A model generated the notes under the pieces. It was given only the letters and a program-made list of their open reading frames with translations. It was not told the origin of the DNA and did no database searches. A stretch of 64,000 nt of DNA, taken from assembly GCF_030269305.1 (NCBI RefSeq), contig NZ_BSTC01000001.1:447467-511466 (forward strand), read 5' to 3'. Source of the stretch: Kineosporia sp. NBRC 101731. Lineage in GTDB: Bacteria; Actinomycetota; Actinomycetes; Actinomycetales; Kineosporiaceae. How positions within the stretch are numbered: position 1 is the first letter of the stretch; each line of letters begins with the position of its first letter. Shown one piece after another: positions 1 through 7,620 of the stretch. Made by a program: the position numbers and the translations under genes.

Positions 1-1796
1 CTCTCCATCGCCGTGAACTTCGCCGTGACGGTGGTGCGGTACGCCGCCAGGCGGTCGGTCCAGGCGTCGATCTGGGTCTGCAGATCCTTCACCTGGGTCT
101 TGGCCGTGGTCTGCGCCTGTACCAGGGTGCCGGTCTGCGAGTCGCTCATCTGGCTGAAGAGCGAACCCAGCTGCTGGGCCAGCCCGGGCTTGTAGGTGAG
201 GTCACCGATGAGCCCGGTGGTATTGCTGTTGACCGTGATCGACAGGCCGGCGGCGGGGTCTTCCGAGGCCGGCGGGACGGTCAGGATGTTGCCGATGCCC
301 GTGGCCTCGATGCCATTGATGGTGCCCTTGATGTCGGCGCCCTCGGCGGTCTGGCTCACGGTGGCGCCGCTGACGGCGCTGCCGGTGGCCGTCTCGGTGA
401 ACTCCACATCGAAGGCGCCGGCCGAACCCGGGTTCGTCGAGGTGAAGGTGAGGTTGCCGCTGACGTCGGCGGCCGCGGTGATGCCCATGCCGGACTGCGC
501 CAGCATGGTGTTCAGCTTGGCGGCGACGGCAGCGGCATCGTCGCCCGGGGCGGCGTCGTACTTGATCGTGGAGCTGCCCCGCAGCAGGGCGACGGTGCGG
601 CCCACCACGCCGGTGCCGGGCGGAATCACCTGCCACTGCTCGGCCTTCGCCAGCGATGTGACGTTGATGGGGTAGTCACCGGCTTGGGTGGCCGCCGTTG
701 CGCGGGTGTAGGTGGCACTGGCCGACACGCCGGAGAACGATGAGCTGGCGCCGTACGCCGCCATCGTGCCGGTCGGGTCGGACTTGAACGCCGTGTCGAA
801 CGTGGCCTTGTCGAACGTCACCTGTCCACCTGAGGTGACAGTCAGGCCCGGGGTGTTCATGCCGGCGACGGTGCTCAGGATCTGCTGCTGCAGAGCCCGG
901 ACGGTGCTGTCACCGAGCAGCGGACCGCCCTTCTTCGTGGCGGGGTCCCACGCGGTGTTCGTCGCGATCGAGCTGAGCAGATTGTTGATGTTGGTGACGA
1001 CCCCGGAGACCTGGTCGGTCACCTTGGTGGTGTCGACCGAGCTGCCGACCGTGACGCCGGCCTCGACCTTGCCGACCGTGAACGAGAGGCCCTGGGCGAC
1101 GTCGGTGAAGGTGTTCGTGGCCGAGGTGACGGTGTAGGCGTTGCTGCCGCTGCCACCGATCGAGATCTCGGCGTCGGTCCCTTCGGCCAGCACGTTCATC
1201 TGGGCGCCGGCGCCGGGGAAGCCGCTGAGCCCGGACAGGGTGAACTGGGAGGCCTCACCGGTGGTGGTCGAGGCGACCTGCAGGCGGTAGGTGCCCGGCG
1301 AGGTCTGGACCGCGGATGCCGTGACGCCGGCATTCGCACTGTTGATGGCCGAGACCACCTCGCTGAGCGAGCCGGTGCCGACATTGATCGAGGTGCTCGT
1401 GCCGTTCTTGTCCAGCGTGATGGTGCTGCCCGACGCCACCGTGGCGGCGAGCGAGTTCACCGAGCCGTTGGAGATCAGCGATTGCGCGCTGGCCACCGAG
1501 GTCACGTCGAAGGTGAGGGAGTTGGCCACACTGCCGGTCGCCGTCGCCGTCACCGAGGAAGACGAAGAAGTGGCCGAGGTGGTGGCCCAGGAGCTGGTGT
1601 TGGCCAGCGAGCTCATCTGGGTGACGAGCGAGCCGATGCTGCTGAGCATCGAGCTGTAGGCGCTGACGGCGCTGTTCTGCTCGATCTGACGGTTCTTCAG
1701 GAGTGTCTGGGAATTGCCCTGGACGGACACCAGTTTGTCGACGATCGATTTGGTGTCCAGACCAGAGACGATCCCACCGATGGTGAGCGAGGTCAT
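1..1796 (-). CDS. fliD: Flagellar hook-associated protein 2 (filament cap), 3' end cut by window edge
   Basis: FliD caps the growing flagellar filament and folds exported flagellin into it. The frame is open from the ATG at 1796 to base 1 with no stop, so the C-terminus lies outside the window. The N-terminus carries the FliD signature (TSLTIGGIVSGLDT, then a coiled-coil-like stretch). The middle is the usual Ser/Thr/Ala-rich variable region. The last visible residues, around YRTTVTAKFTAME, are typical of the FliD C-terminal coiled coil, so only a short tail is missing. It follows fliC on the same strand after a strong hairpin. About 598 codons are visible, long for FliD but normal for a variable central domain. 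The family call is firm. Confidence 0.93.
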   Translation of the reverse strand, partial: MTSLTIGGIVSGLDTKSIVDKLVSVQGNSQTLLKNRQIEQNSAVSAYSSMLSSIGSLVTQMSSLANTSSWATTSATSSSSSVTATATGSVANSLTFDVTSVASAQSLISNGSVNSLAATVASGSTITLDKNGTSTSINVGTGSLSEVVSAINSANAGVTASAVQTSPGTYRLQVASTTTGEASQFTLSGLSGFPGAGAQMNVLAEGTDAEISIGGSGSNAYTVTSATNTFTDVAQGLSFTVGKVEAGVTVGSSVDTTKVTDQVSGVVTNINNLLSSIATNTAWDPATKKGGPLLGDSTVRALQQQILSTVAGMNTPGLTVTSGGQVTFDKATFDTAFKSDPTGTMAAYGASSSFSGVSASATYTRATAATQAGDYPINVTSLAKAEQWQVIPPGTGVVGRTVALLRGSSTIKYDAAPGDDAAAVAAKLNTMLAQSGMGITAAADVSGNLTFTSTNPGSAGAFDVEFTETATGSAVSGATVSQTAEGADIKGTINGIEATGIGNILTVPPASEDPAAGLSITVNSNTTGLIGDLTYKPGLAQQLGSLFSQMSDSQTGTLVQAQTTAKTQVKDLQTQIDAWTDRLAAYRTTVTAKFTAME

Positions 1797-1835
1797 GGGC
1801 GTGGTCTTCCTGTGCACTGTGCAGGGGCGGGGCTT

Positions 1836-1881
1836 GTGACGATGGGCCGGGCACGCGAAGCCCTGCCCGGCCCATCGTCAC
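1836..1881 (-). terminator. Hairpin terminator after fliC
   Basis: There is a perfect 18-bp inverted repeat with arms at 1836-1853 and 1864-1881 and a 10-base loop. It sits just past the fliC stop codon and before the fliD start. There is no T-run, as is common in high-GC actinobacteria. It probably ends or attenuates the abundant flagellin transcript before fliD. Confidence 0.8.
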
Positions 1882-1933
1882 GATGTGAAACTGGAACCGG
1901 GTGGTGGTCTTTCGATCACCACCCGGTCCGGGA

Positions 1934-2770
1934 TCACTGCAGCAGCTTGAGGATGCTCTGCGGCTGCTGGTTGGCCTGCGCCAGCATGGCGGTACCCGCC
2001 TGCGACAGGATCTGAGCCTGGGTGAAGAGCACCATCTCCGACGCCATGTCGGTGGCCTGGATACGCGCGTTGGAGGCGGTCAGGTTCTCCACCGACACGT
2101 TCAGGTTGTTCACCGTGTGCGTGAATCGGTTCTGGTAAGCACCCAGTGTCGCCCGGGTGGTGGACACGGTGTTCAGCGCGGTGTCGATGGCGTCGATCGC
2201 CGACTGCGCCGACGCCGTGTCGGCCAGGGACACCGTGCCGGTGTCCACGGCGAGACCAGCGGTGGTCATGGCCGTCCCGGTGAGGTCGGCCGTGATCCGG
2301 TCGTTCGCCGAGTTGTTGGCGCCGATCTGGAAGGTACCGGCGTAGGTGCCGTCCAGAAGGTTCTGGCCGTTGAAGTTGGTCGTGCCGGCGATCCGGTCGA
2401 TCTCAGCCTGGAGCTGGCTGAACTCCACCTGTGAGGCGGCCTGGGCGTTGGCGCCCTGAGAACCACCGGATGATGCCTGAACGGCCAGGCTTCGCATGCG
2501 CTGCAGGATGACCTGCGTCTCGTTCAACGCACCGTCAGCGGTCTGGACGACGCTGATGGCATCCTGAGCATTACGGACAGCGACGCTCAGGCCGCCGATC
2601 TGCGCCTGCAGCCCCTGAGAGATCGCCAGGCCGGCCGCGTCGTCAGCCGCACGGTTAATGCGGTAACCACTGGACAGCTTCTCGAGGGAGCTGGTCTGGC
2701 TGGTCTGGGTGTTGTTCAGGTTGCGGTAGGCGTTGAGAGCGGCCGCGTTGCTGGTCACGTAGAGACCCAT
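1934..2770 (-). CDS. fliC: Flagellin
   Basis: Structural subunit of the flagellar filament, exported through the flagellar type III apparatus. The protein is 278 aa. The conserved D0/D1 N-terminus (residues 1-140) includes the TSNAAALNAYRNL start and the motif INRAADDAAGLAIS. The C-terminus (about 190-278) has NRFTHTVNNLNVSVENL and SDMASEM-like residues, and the protein ends in LLQ. The variable middle is short, so this is a minimal flagellin. The open frame extends 27 codons further upstream, but the ATG at 2770 is preceded by a perfect AAGGAGGA box and gives the canonical flagellin N-terminus. A sigma-28-like promoter and a GGA-rich leader lie upstream. Confidence 0.96.
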   Translation of the reverse strand: MGLYVTSNAAALNAYRNLNNTQTSQTSSLEKLSSGYRINRAADDAAGLAISQGLQAQIGGLSVAVRNAQDAISVVQTADGALNETQVILQRMRSLAVQASSGGSQGANAQAASQVEFSQLQAEIDRIAGTTNFNGQNLLDGTYAGTFQIGANNSANDRITADLTGTAMTTAGLAVDTGTVSLADTASAQSAIDAIDTALNTVSTTRATLGAYQNRFTHTVNNLNVSVENLTASNARIQATDMASEMVLFTQAQILSQAGTAMLAQANQQPQSILKLLQ

Positions 2771-2820
2771 GATGTCCTCCTTGGTCGGGTCGAATTCCGA
2801 TCCATCCGTGGACCGGGACA
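2771..2820 (-). promoter_or_regulatory. fliC leader with five GGA motifs (candidate CsrA-binding region)
   Basis: The roughly 50-nt untranslated leader contains GGA triplets at 2807-2805, 2803-2801, 2798-2796, 2780-2778 and 2777-2775. The last two form the Shine-Dalgarno sequence. CsrA dimers recognise GGA in loops, and in Bacillus one site overlaps the flagellin ribosome binding site. With csrA and fliW in the same locus this leader is a plausible target. Binding itself is inferred. Confidence 0.45.
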
Positions 2821-2826
2821 GCATCC

Positions 2827-2854
2827 TCATCGGCTGGAATGCTGCGGTCATGAA
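2827..2854 (-). promoter_or_regulatory. Sigma-28 (FliA)-type promoter of fliC
   Basis: On the minus strand, TTCA (2854-2851), a 16-base spacer and GCCGATGA (2834-2827) match the sigma-28 pattern (short -35, about 15-17 bases, then GCCGAT-like -10). The box lies 57 bases upstream of the fliC ATG. The same arrangement is found before flgN. Confidence 0.65.
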
Positions 2855-2859
2855 GGTTT

Positions 2860-2877
2860 CCGGCGAGTTTTCGCCGG
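2860..2877 (-). terminator. Hairpin at the end of the sigma-28 gene
   Basis: Arms CCGGCGA (2860-2866) and TCGCCGG (2871-2877) with a GTTT loop sit immediately after the sigma-factor stop codon, upstream of the fliC promoter. This is a short, stable GC hairpin without a clear T-run. It probably separates the sigma-factor transcript from fliC. Confidence 0.5.
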
Positions 2878-2880
2878 GAA

Positions 2881-3795
2881 CTACAACCGGGCGTCGACGT
2901 CCGAGGCGGACGAGAGGTATCGGCCGACGTCCACCCGGCTGCTGAGCGTGGAGCGCCGCGCGACCGCGTCCACATAGGCGTCCCGACGCCGTCCACGCGC
3001 TCCCTGGGTCGGCTGGCCAACAGCGCCCGCGCCGGCCTTGGCATCGGCCTCGAGCAGTCGGGACAAGGCCTCCCGCAGGAGTTCCAGCCCTTCCGCCCGC
3101 AGTTGCGACACCCGTGACTGGGTCACGTTCAGCTCGGTCGCGAGTTCGGTGAGCGGCCGGCCCTCCAGGTAGTACCCACTGACCACCAGACGCAGGCGGT
3201 CGGGCAGCTCGGCGATCGCGTCCCGGAGATAGCCCACCCGTTCCGCCGCGACCAGAGCGTCTTCCGGCTGCGGGGCCGGATCGCGCAGGGTCGCGGCCAG
3301 GCCCTCCCCCTCGGGGGTGAAGGAATCGAGGGAGAGCAGGGAGGCGCGGTCCTGGCCACCGCGGATCTCACCGATCTCGCTCTCGGTCAGGCCCGATGCG
3401 GCGGCGAGTTCGCTGTCCACCGGTGTGCGCCCGAGCGCCACGGTGAGTGCCTCGGACGTGACCGCCAGGGCCCGGGCCCGGCTGCGCAGCGAACGTGTCG
3501 CCCAGTCGCGCTGGCGCATCTGATCGATCATTGCCCCGCGGATGCGCGTGTTCGCGAACCGGGCGAACGGCACACCCAGGCTGGGATCGAACGATTGCGC
3601 CGCCTGAACCAGGGCGAGCGCACCGGCACCGGTGAGGTCGTCAGAGTCCAGGTGCCGCGGGAGGCGGGAAGAGGTCTCCCGGGCGATGTAACCCACCAGG
3701 GGCAGGTGCTCCCGGACCAGCGCCTCCACCTCGGCCGCCGAACGGGGGGAGGCGGACTTCCCGGACGTCTGGGGGGAGTTCAGAAGATCGGCCAC
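2881..3795 (-). CDS. fliA: RNA polymerase sigma factor, FliA/WhiG (sigma-28) family
   Basis: Directs RNA polymerase to late flagellar (or, in the WhiG branch, sporulation) promoters. Region 2 (about residues 25-95) has HLPLVGYIARE, the -10-recognition segment around FDPSLGVPFARFANTRIRGAM, and DQMRQRDW, all diagnostic of the sigma-28 group. Region 3 follows at about 105-170 (LGRTPVDSELAAASGL) and region 4 at about 190-245 (LNVTQSRVSQL). A tail of about 55 residues extends past region 4. The open frame reaches far upstream, but that part lacks sigma-factor character. The GTG at 3795 gives 304 aa and is the best guess; no strong Shine-Dalgarno supports it, so the start is uncertain. Position beside fliC and the divergent flgN operon favours a flagellar role. 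Confidence 0.88.
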   Translation of the reverse strand: MADLLNSPQTSGKSASPRSAAEVEALVREHLPLVGYIARETSSRLPRHLDSDDLTGAGALALVQAAQSFDPSLGVPFARFANTRIRGAMIDQMRQRDWATRSLRSRARALAVTSEALTVALGRTPVDSELAAASGLTESEIGEIRGGQDRASLLSLDSFTPEGEGLAATLRDPAPQPEDALVAAERVGYLRDAIAELPDRLRLVVSGYYLEGRPLTELATELNVTQSRVSQLRAEGLELLREALSRLLEADAKAGAGAVGQPTQGARGRRRDAYVDAVARRSTLSSRVDVGRYLSSASDVDARL

Positions 3796-4060
3796 GCTTG
3801 GTCTTCGACCGTTGCGGGCCCCAGCTCGACCACCGCCCAGGAGTTCCCCGGCAATGCATCCGGATGGAGCAAGACCCCCCGCCCGGGGGAGCGATTTCGG
3901 CACGGGACGGGCGGATCCAGGCAGATCGCAGTGACTGGATCGCCCACGAGGGCTCAGGTCGGCCACCCGGATGCCGACAGGCTTTGCATGCCCCGGTAGC
4001 GCCGGACCGTGTGCGCCCGGAAATGAAAGCCGCCAGGTGGATGAATACCCCGCCGCAGCG

Positions 4061-4086
4061 GTCAGCATCCCGGGACGCCCGCCGAT
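4061..4086 (+). promoter_or_regulatory. Sigma-28-type promoter of the flgN-flgK-flgL operon
   Basis: GTCA (4061-4064), 16 bases, then GCCGAT (4081-4086), about 70 bases before the flgN ATG. Spacing and core match the fliC promoter (TTCA-N16-GCCGAT). The 359-bp gap 3796-4154 between the sigma gene and flgN holds this promoter and presumably that of the sigma gene; no coding sequence is seen in it. Confidence 0.6.
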
Positions 4087-4154
4087 CGACTGACTGGATG
4101 AACGCGTCCGGTGCTTGAAGAAACCGAACTCGGAAACCCTTTGGAGATGTCCCG

Positions 4155-4652
4155 ATGAGCCTTCCCGATCTCGCCGCCGTGCTGTGGCGACAGCGAGAGC
4201 TGATCGAGCGGCTCTGCTACCGCCTGGAGTGCGAGCAGCTTCTGCTCGCCGCCGGCCGGATGAACCGAATCGCCTTTGCCGTTTCCGAGGTGGAGACGGT
4301 GGTCGAGGACCTGCAGGTGCTGGAGCTCCAGCGGGGCGAGGCGGCCGACCGCGCCGCCGCCGAGCTCGGTCTTCCGGCCGGCAGCGGCCTGTCCGACCTG
4401 GCTGCGGCGTCGCAGCCACCGTGGACCGGGGTGCTGCTCGAGCACCGCGCCGCCCTGATCGCCCTCACCACAGAACTTCACGCTCTCGCGGATGCCAACA
4501 AGGCCATGATCAGCAGCGGCATGGCGCTGGTCGAGGCCGCAATGAACTCTCTCGGATCGCTGTCGCCCCACCAGGCCGTGGGATACGACGCGACCGGCCA
4601 TGCCGATCCAGTAACCGGGCGTCTGCCCGCCGTCATCGATCGGGTGCTGTGA
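4155..4652 (+). CDS. flgN: FlgN-family export chaperone for hook-filament junction proteins
   Basis: FlgN binds the C-termini of FlgK and FlgL in the cytoplasm and delivers them to the flagellar export gate. This 165-aa protein is mostly alpha-helical with heptad-like Leu/Ala spacing (LWRQRELIERLCYRLECEQ near the start). It has the small acidic or neutral character of the family and is directly followed by flgK with a 4-base gap. FlgN sequences diverge strongly, so the call rests on size, the helical pattern of the FlgN domain and the flgN-flgK-flgL order. The ATG at 4155 is preceded by GGAGATG-type spacing at a modest distance. Confidence 0.82.
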   Translation: MSLPDLAAVLWRQRELIERLCYRLECEQLLLAAGRMNRIAFAVSEVETVVEDLQVLELQRGEAADRAAAELGLPAGSGLSDLAAASQPPWTGVLLEHRAALIALTTELHALADANKAMISSGMALVEAAMNSLGSLSPHQAVGYDATGHADPVTGRLPAVIDRVL

Positions 4653-4656
4653 CCAC

Positions 4657-6078
4657 ATGAGCTTCAACATCCTGGGCAACGGACTGACCGGGTTGCAGGC
4701 GTCCCAGCAGGCGCTGAATGTCATCAGCCAGAACATCGCCAATGCCAGTACTCCCGGATACGTCCGCCAGCGGGCCATTCTCGAGAGTCAGCAGACCGCG
4801 CCGAGTGTGAACGTCTACACCGGCAACAGCGCCCAGTTTATGGGCGTCAAGGTCACCGGCGTGGAACGCATCTCCAGCGCGTTCAAGCAGGCCGCGCTGA
4901 ACAGCGCCGTGGGCAGGCAGGAAGCGCTCTCGGCCCAGGCCGCCCCGCTGGACAACGTCCAGGGGCAGCTGCAGGAACCCGGCACCACCGGCCTGCAGAG
5001 CCTGATGACGCAGTTTTACCAGGGCTGGACCGACCTCGGGAACAACCCGGTCAAGGGCACTTCGGACGGCGGGGTGGCCATCAACGGTGCCGCCGCCGGC
5101 GTGGTGATCCAGCAGGGCGTCACCCTGGCCGGGAAGCTGAACTCGCTCTCCGACGGCGTGGCCTCGGAGTACCTGAACCAGTTCGCCAACCTGACCGGCA
5201 TCGTCGAGCAGGTCAACGCGCAGACCCAGAAGGTCGCCGCCCTGAACCAGCAGATCATGCAGGGCACGGCCGGTAACAACAACGTCAACGCCCTTCTGGA
5301 CCAGCGGGACTCGGCGATCACCGAGATCGTGAAGCTGACCGGCGCGACCGCCACGAGCCTGGACAACGGCTCCGTTCAGGTGTCTGTCTCCGGTGTGACC
5401 GTCGTGTCGGGCAATGCTTTCAACCTGATGTCGGTCTCCGGTTCCAGCAGCATCGAAGAGGCCGGTGGCGTCAACGCTCCCGGACTGCTGGTCGGCACCG
5501 TCAAGGCGTCGCCGGCCGGCGGCCAGGCCGCCGGCGTGCTCTCCGCCCTGAACACCGACCTTCCGGCGATCAGCGCCTCGCTGGACACCGTCGCCAACGG
5601 TATTCGCGACGCCGTGAACTCCGTGCACAGCGCGGGTTACACGCTCGACGGTACTCCGGGTGGGGACTTCTTCACCGGTGAAGGGGCTCAAGAGCTCACG
5701 GTGGCGGTGACTTCGCCCGATGAGCTAGCCATATCGAACGTGGCCGGGGTCTCGGCCGACGGCAGCAACGCCGGCAAGATCGGCGATCTGGTGAATCCCA
5801 GTGTGATCTCGGCGGTGCTCGGCGGGGCCACGGCACCACAGTCGGTGTACTCCGGGATGGTCACCCAGATCGGTACCCAGCTACAGGGTCTCAACACCGC
5901 GATCGATTCCCAGAGTGGCATTGTCGCCACCGCTCAGAGCGCCGTGGACTCTGAGTCCGGTGTCGACCTGAACGAGGAACTGACCAACATGATCCTCTTC
6001 CAGCGGTCGTTCCAGGCGAACTCCAGGGTGATCTCGGCCGCCAACGAAATGCTCCAGTCTCTGATCGGAATGGTGTGA
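4657..6078 (+). CDS. flgK: Flagellar hook-associated protein 1 (hook-filament junction)
   Basis: First junction protein between hook and filament. The 473-aa protein begins with the rod/hook-family N-terminus (NILGNGLTGLQASQQALNVI, then NIANASTPGYVRQR, residues 3-40). It ends with the matching C-terminal helix (SGVDLNEELTNMILFQRSFQ then ISAANEMLQSLIGMV). These two ends form the D0/D1 coiled coil. The middle (about 200-400) is the variable FlgK domain. It sits between flgN and flgL, with one base between its stop and the flgL ATG, so the three are surely one operon. Confidence 0.95.
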   Translation: MSFNILGNGLTGLQASQQALNVISQNIANASTPGYVRQRAILESQQTAPSVNVYTGNSAQFMGVKVTGVERISSAFKQAALNSAVGRQEALSAQAAPLDNVQGQLQEPGTTGLQSLMTQFYQGWTDLGNNPVKGTSDGGVAINGAAAGVVIQQGVTLAGKLNSLSDGVASEYLNQFANLTGIVEQVNAQTQKVAALNQQIMQGTAGNNNVNALLDQRDSAITEIVKLTGATATSLDNGSVQVSVSGVTVVSGNAFNLMSVSGSSSIEEAGGVNAPGLLVGTVKASPAGGQAAGVLSALNTDLPAISASLDTVANGIRDAVNSVHSAGYTLDGTPGGDFFTGEGAQELTVAVTSPDELAISNVAGVSADGSNAGKIGDLVNPSVISAVLGGATAPQSVYSGMVTQIGTQLQGLNTAIDSQSGIVATAQSAVDSESGVDLNEELTNMILFQRSFQANSRVISAANEMLQSLIGMV

Positions 6079-6079
6079 C

Positions 6080-6937
6080 ATGGCTAGGGTGACCACGCTC
6101 GGCCAGGTGAACCAGTCTCTGGCCGCTCTCCAGGCCAGCCAGACGGCGGCCTCGCGCCTGCAGGAGCAGGCTGCCAGTGGCAAGCGCATCAACAAGGCGA
6201 GTGACGACCCGACCGGCACCGCCATCTCGATGCAGCTGCGCGACCAGCAGGCGGCCAATACGCAGTACACGCGTAACGCCGGGTACGCCAACAGCCAGCT
6301 CTCCACGGTCGACAGCACGCTTCAGTCGATCGTGTCGCGGTTCGGCCAGGTGCGCTCCAACATCATCTCGGCGACCACCACCACGAACGCGAACTCGCGA
6401 TCGGCCCTCTCCGCCAACGTGACCCAGATCAAGAACGAGCTCGAGGGTCTGTACAACACCCAGTACCAGGGCCGTTCGATCTTCGGTGGCACCTCGGCGG
6501 TCGGGGCGGTGGACGCCTCCGGCACCTACACCGGTGACGGGAACCCGGTGATGGTACGGCTGAACGCGTCGACCAGTGTGCGGGTCGACGTCGACGGCGC
6601 CTCGATCGGGGCCGGCAACTTCAGCGGCCTGCTGGACAAGATCGCCGGCGACATCGCGAACGGCGAGGGCACCGACAGTCTCGACGACCTGGACTCGCTG
6701 ATCAACAGCGTGATCACGGCCAACGGGAACGTCGGTGCGATCCAGAGCCGGGTGACCTCGAGCCAGGTCGCCGTCAACGCGCAGAACTCGGACATCACGG
6801 TGTCTCTGGCCGAGAACGAAGACGTCGACTACGCCGATGTCCTGACCCGCTTCTCGTCCCAGCAGGTGGCCTACCAGGCCGCACTCGGCGTGACGGCGCG
6901 GATCAACCAGACGTCCCTCCTCGATTTCCTGCAGTAA
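6080..6937 (+). CDS. flgL: Flagellar hook-associated protein 3
   Basis: Second junction protein, linking FlgK to flagellin. The 285-aa protein is flagellin-like at both ends: the N-terminal segment has ASGKRINKASDDPTGTAISM (about residues 30-52), and the C-terminal helix region contains DVLTRFSSQQVAYQAALGV before the LLDFLQ end. The short middle domain matches FlgL length. Its ATG lies one base after the flgK stop. It is last in the flgN-K-L operon and is followed by repeated GTGCGCAC palindromes that probably end transcription. Confidence 0.94.
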   Translation: MARVTTLGQVNQSLAALQASQTAASRLQEQAASGKRINKASDDPTGTAISMQLRDQQAANTQYTRNAGYANSQLSTVDSTLQSIVSRFGQVRSNIISATTTTNANSRSALSANVTQIKNELEGLYNTQYQGRSIFGGTSAVGAVDASGTYTGDGNPVMVRLNASTSVRVDVDGASIGAGNFSGLLDKIAGDIANGEGTDSLDDLDSLINSVITANGNVGAIQSRVTSSQVAVNAQNSDITVSLAENEDVDYADVLTRFSSQQVAYQAALGVTARINQTSLLDFLQ

Positions 6938-6944
6938 CCCGCCC

Positions 6945-7035
6945 AGGTGCGTGCAGGAAAGCGCGCACCGCTACCGAAGGGTGCGCACCCGTTGGGTGCG
7001 CACCTCGCCCAAGGTGCGTGCAACCGTGCGCACCG
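6945..7035. repeat. Cluster of GTGCGCAC-type palindromic units between flgL and fliW
   Basis: Five or six near-identical units (GGTGCGTGC, GGTGCGCACC, GGGTGCGCACC, GGTGCGTGC, CGTGCGCACC) start near 6947, 6979, 6994, 7012 and 7024, about 14-17 bases apart. The pair at 6979-7005 can fold as a GC-rich hairpin and could terminate flgL transcription. The array could also bind a regulator upstream of fliW. Confidence 0.55.
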
Positions 7036-7086
7036 GAGCCGAGAGGTGCCCGCTCAGCGGGACACCAGGATGGGGTGACAGGTCTT

Positions 7087-7518
7087 ATGCATCCTGCTCT
7101 TCTCACTAACGCCAATGCCGATGCGGCGACCACCGCCGACGTCCCGGAGATTAATTTTATCCGGCCGATTCCCGGTTTCAGCGATCTGCGGCACTTTGCG
7201 CTGACCCGGATCGACGACCGGGAGGCGCTGATCTCGGAGTTGCGGAGCCTGGAGCGACCGGACGTGCGGTTCGTGGTGACCGTACCGGCGATTTTCTTCA
7301 GTGATTATGTGGTGCAGCTGGACGACCAGGACTGCGAACAGCTGGGACTGGAGTCTGCGGCGGACGCGCTCATCCTGACCGTTCTCACCCCGGGTGAGAA
7401 CGCGAAGACCACGACCGCGAATCTGCTGGCGCCCATCGTCATCAACTCCAAGACCCGGGCTGCGGCCCAGGTCATCCTCACCGGTACGGAATGGCCGGTG
7501 CGCGCGCCACTGGGTTGA
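7087..7518 (+). CDS. fliW: Flagellar assembly factor FliW (CsrA antagonist)
   Basis: FliW binds flagellin and, when free, the allosteric site of CsrA, thereby coupling flagellin translation to secretion. The 143-aa protein carries FliW features: INFIRPIPGFSDLRHFAL near the N-terminus, the FVVTVPAIFFSDYVVQLDD core, LTVLTPGENAKTTTANLLAPIVIN, and the terminal AAAQVILTGTEWPVR segment. The frame opens upstream at 7018, but homologues begin close to the ATG at 7087; AGG 5 bases upstream is a weak ribosome site and a GTG at 7075 is possible. csrA follows 102 bases later, the usual partner order. Confidence 0.92.
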   Translation: MHPALLTNANADAATTADVPEINFIRPIPGFSDLRHFALTRIDDREALISELRSLERPDVRFVVTVPAIFFSDYVVQLDDQDCEQLGLESAADALILTVLTPGENAKTTTANLLAPIVINSKTRAAAQVILTGTEWPVRAPLG

Positions 7519-7620
7519 TCGATGCTTACTTTCCGCTAGCCTCTCCTTACGGCCTGAAGTCGGCCGTGGTCGCGGCCCCTTGCTGATCGCGATCCAACGG
7601 GGTCCAGGGAGGGAGCCGCG

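Noticed and set aside
202-636. Long minus-strand frame inside fliD rich in His/Arg
   Set aside because: It lies in the alternate frame of fliD; composition is that of a high-GC shadow.
6945-7035. GTGCGCAC units considered as a CRISPR-like array
   Set aside because: Units are 8-11 bp, self-palindromic and separated by only a few bases; there are no 30-bp spacers and no cas genes.
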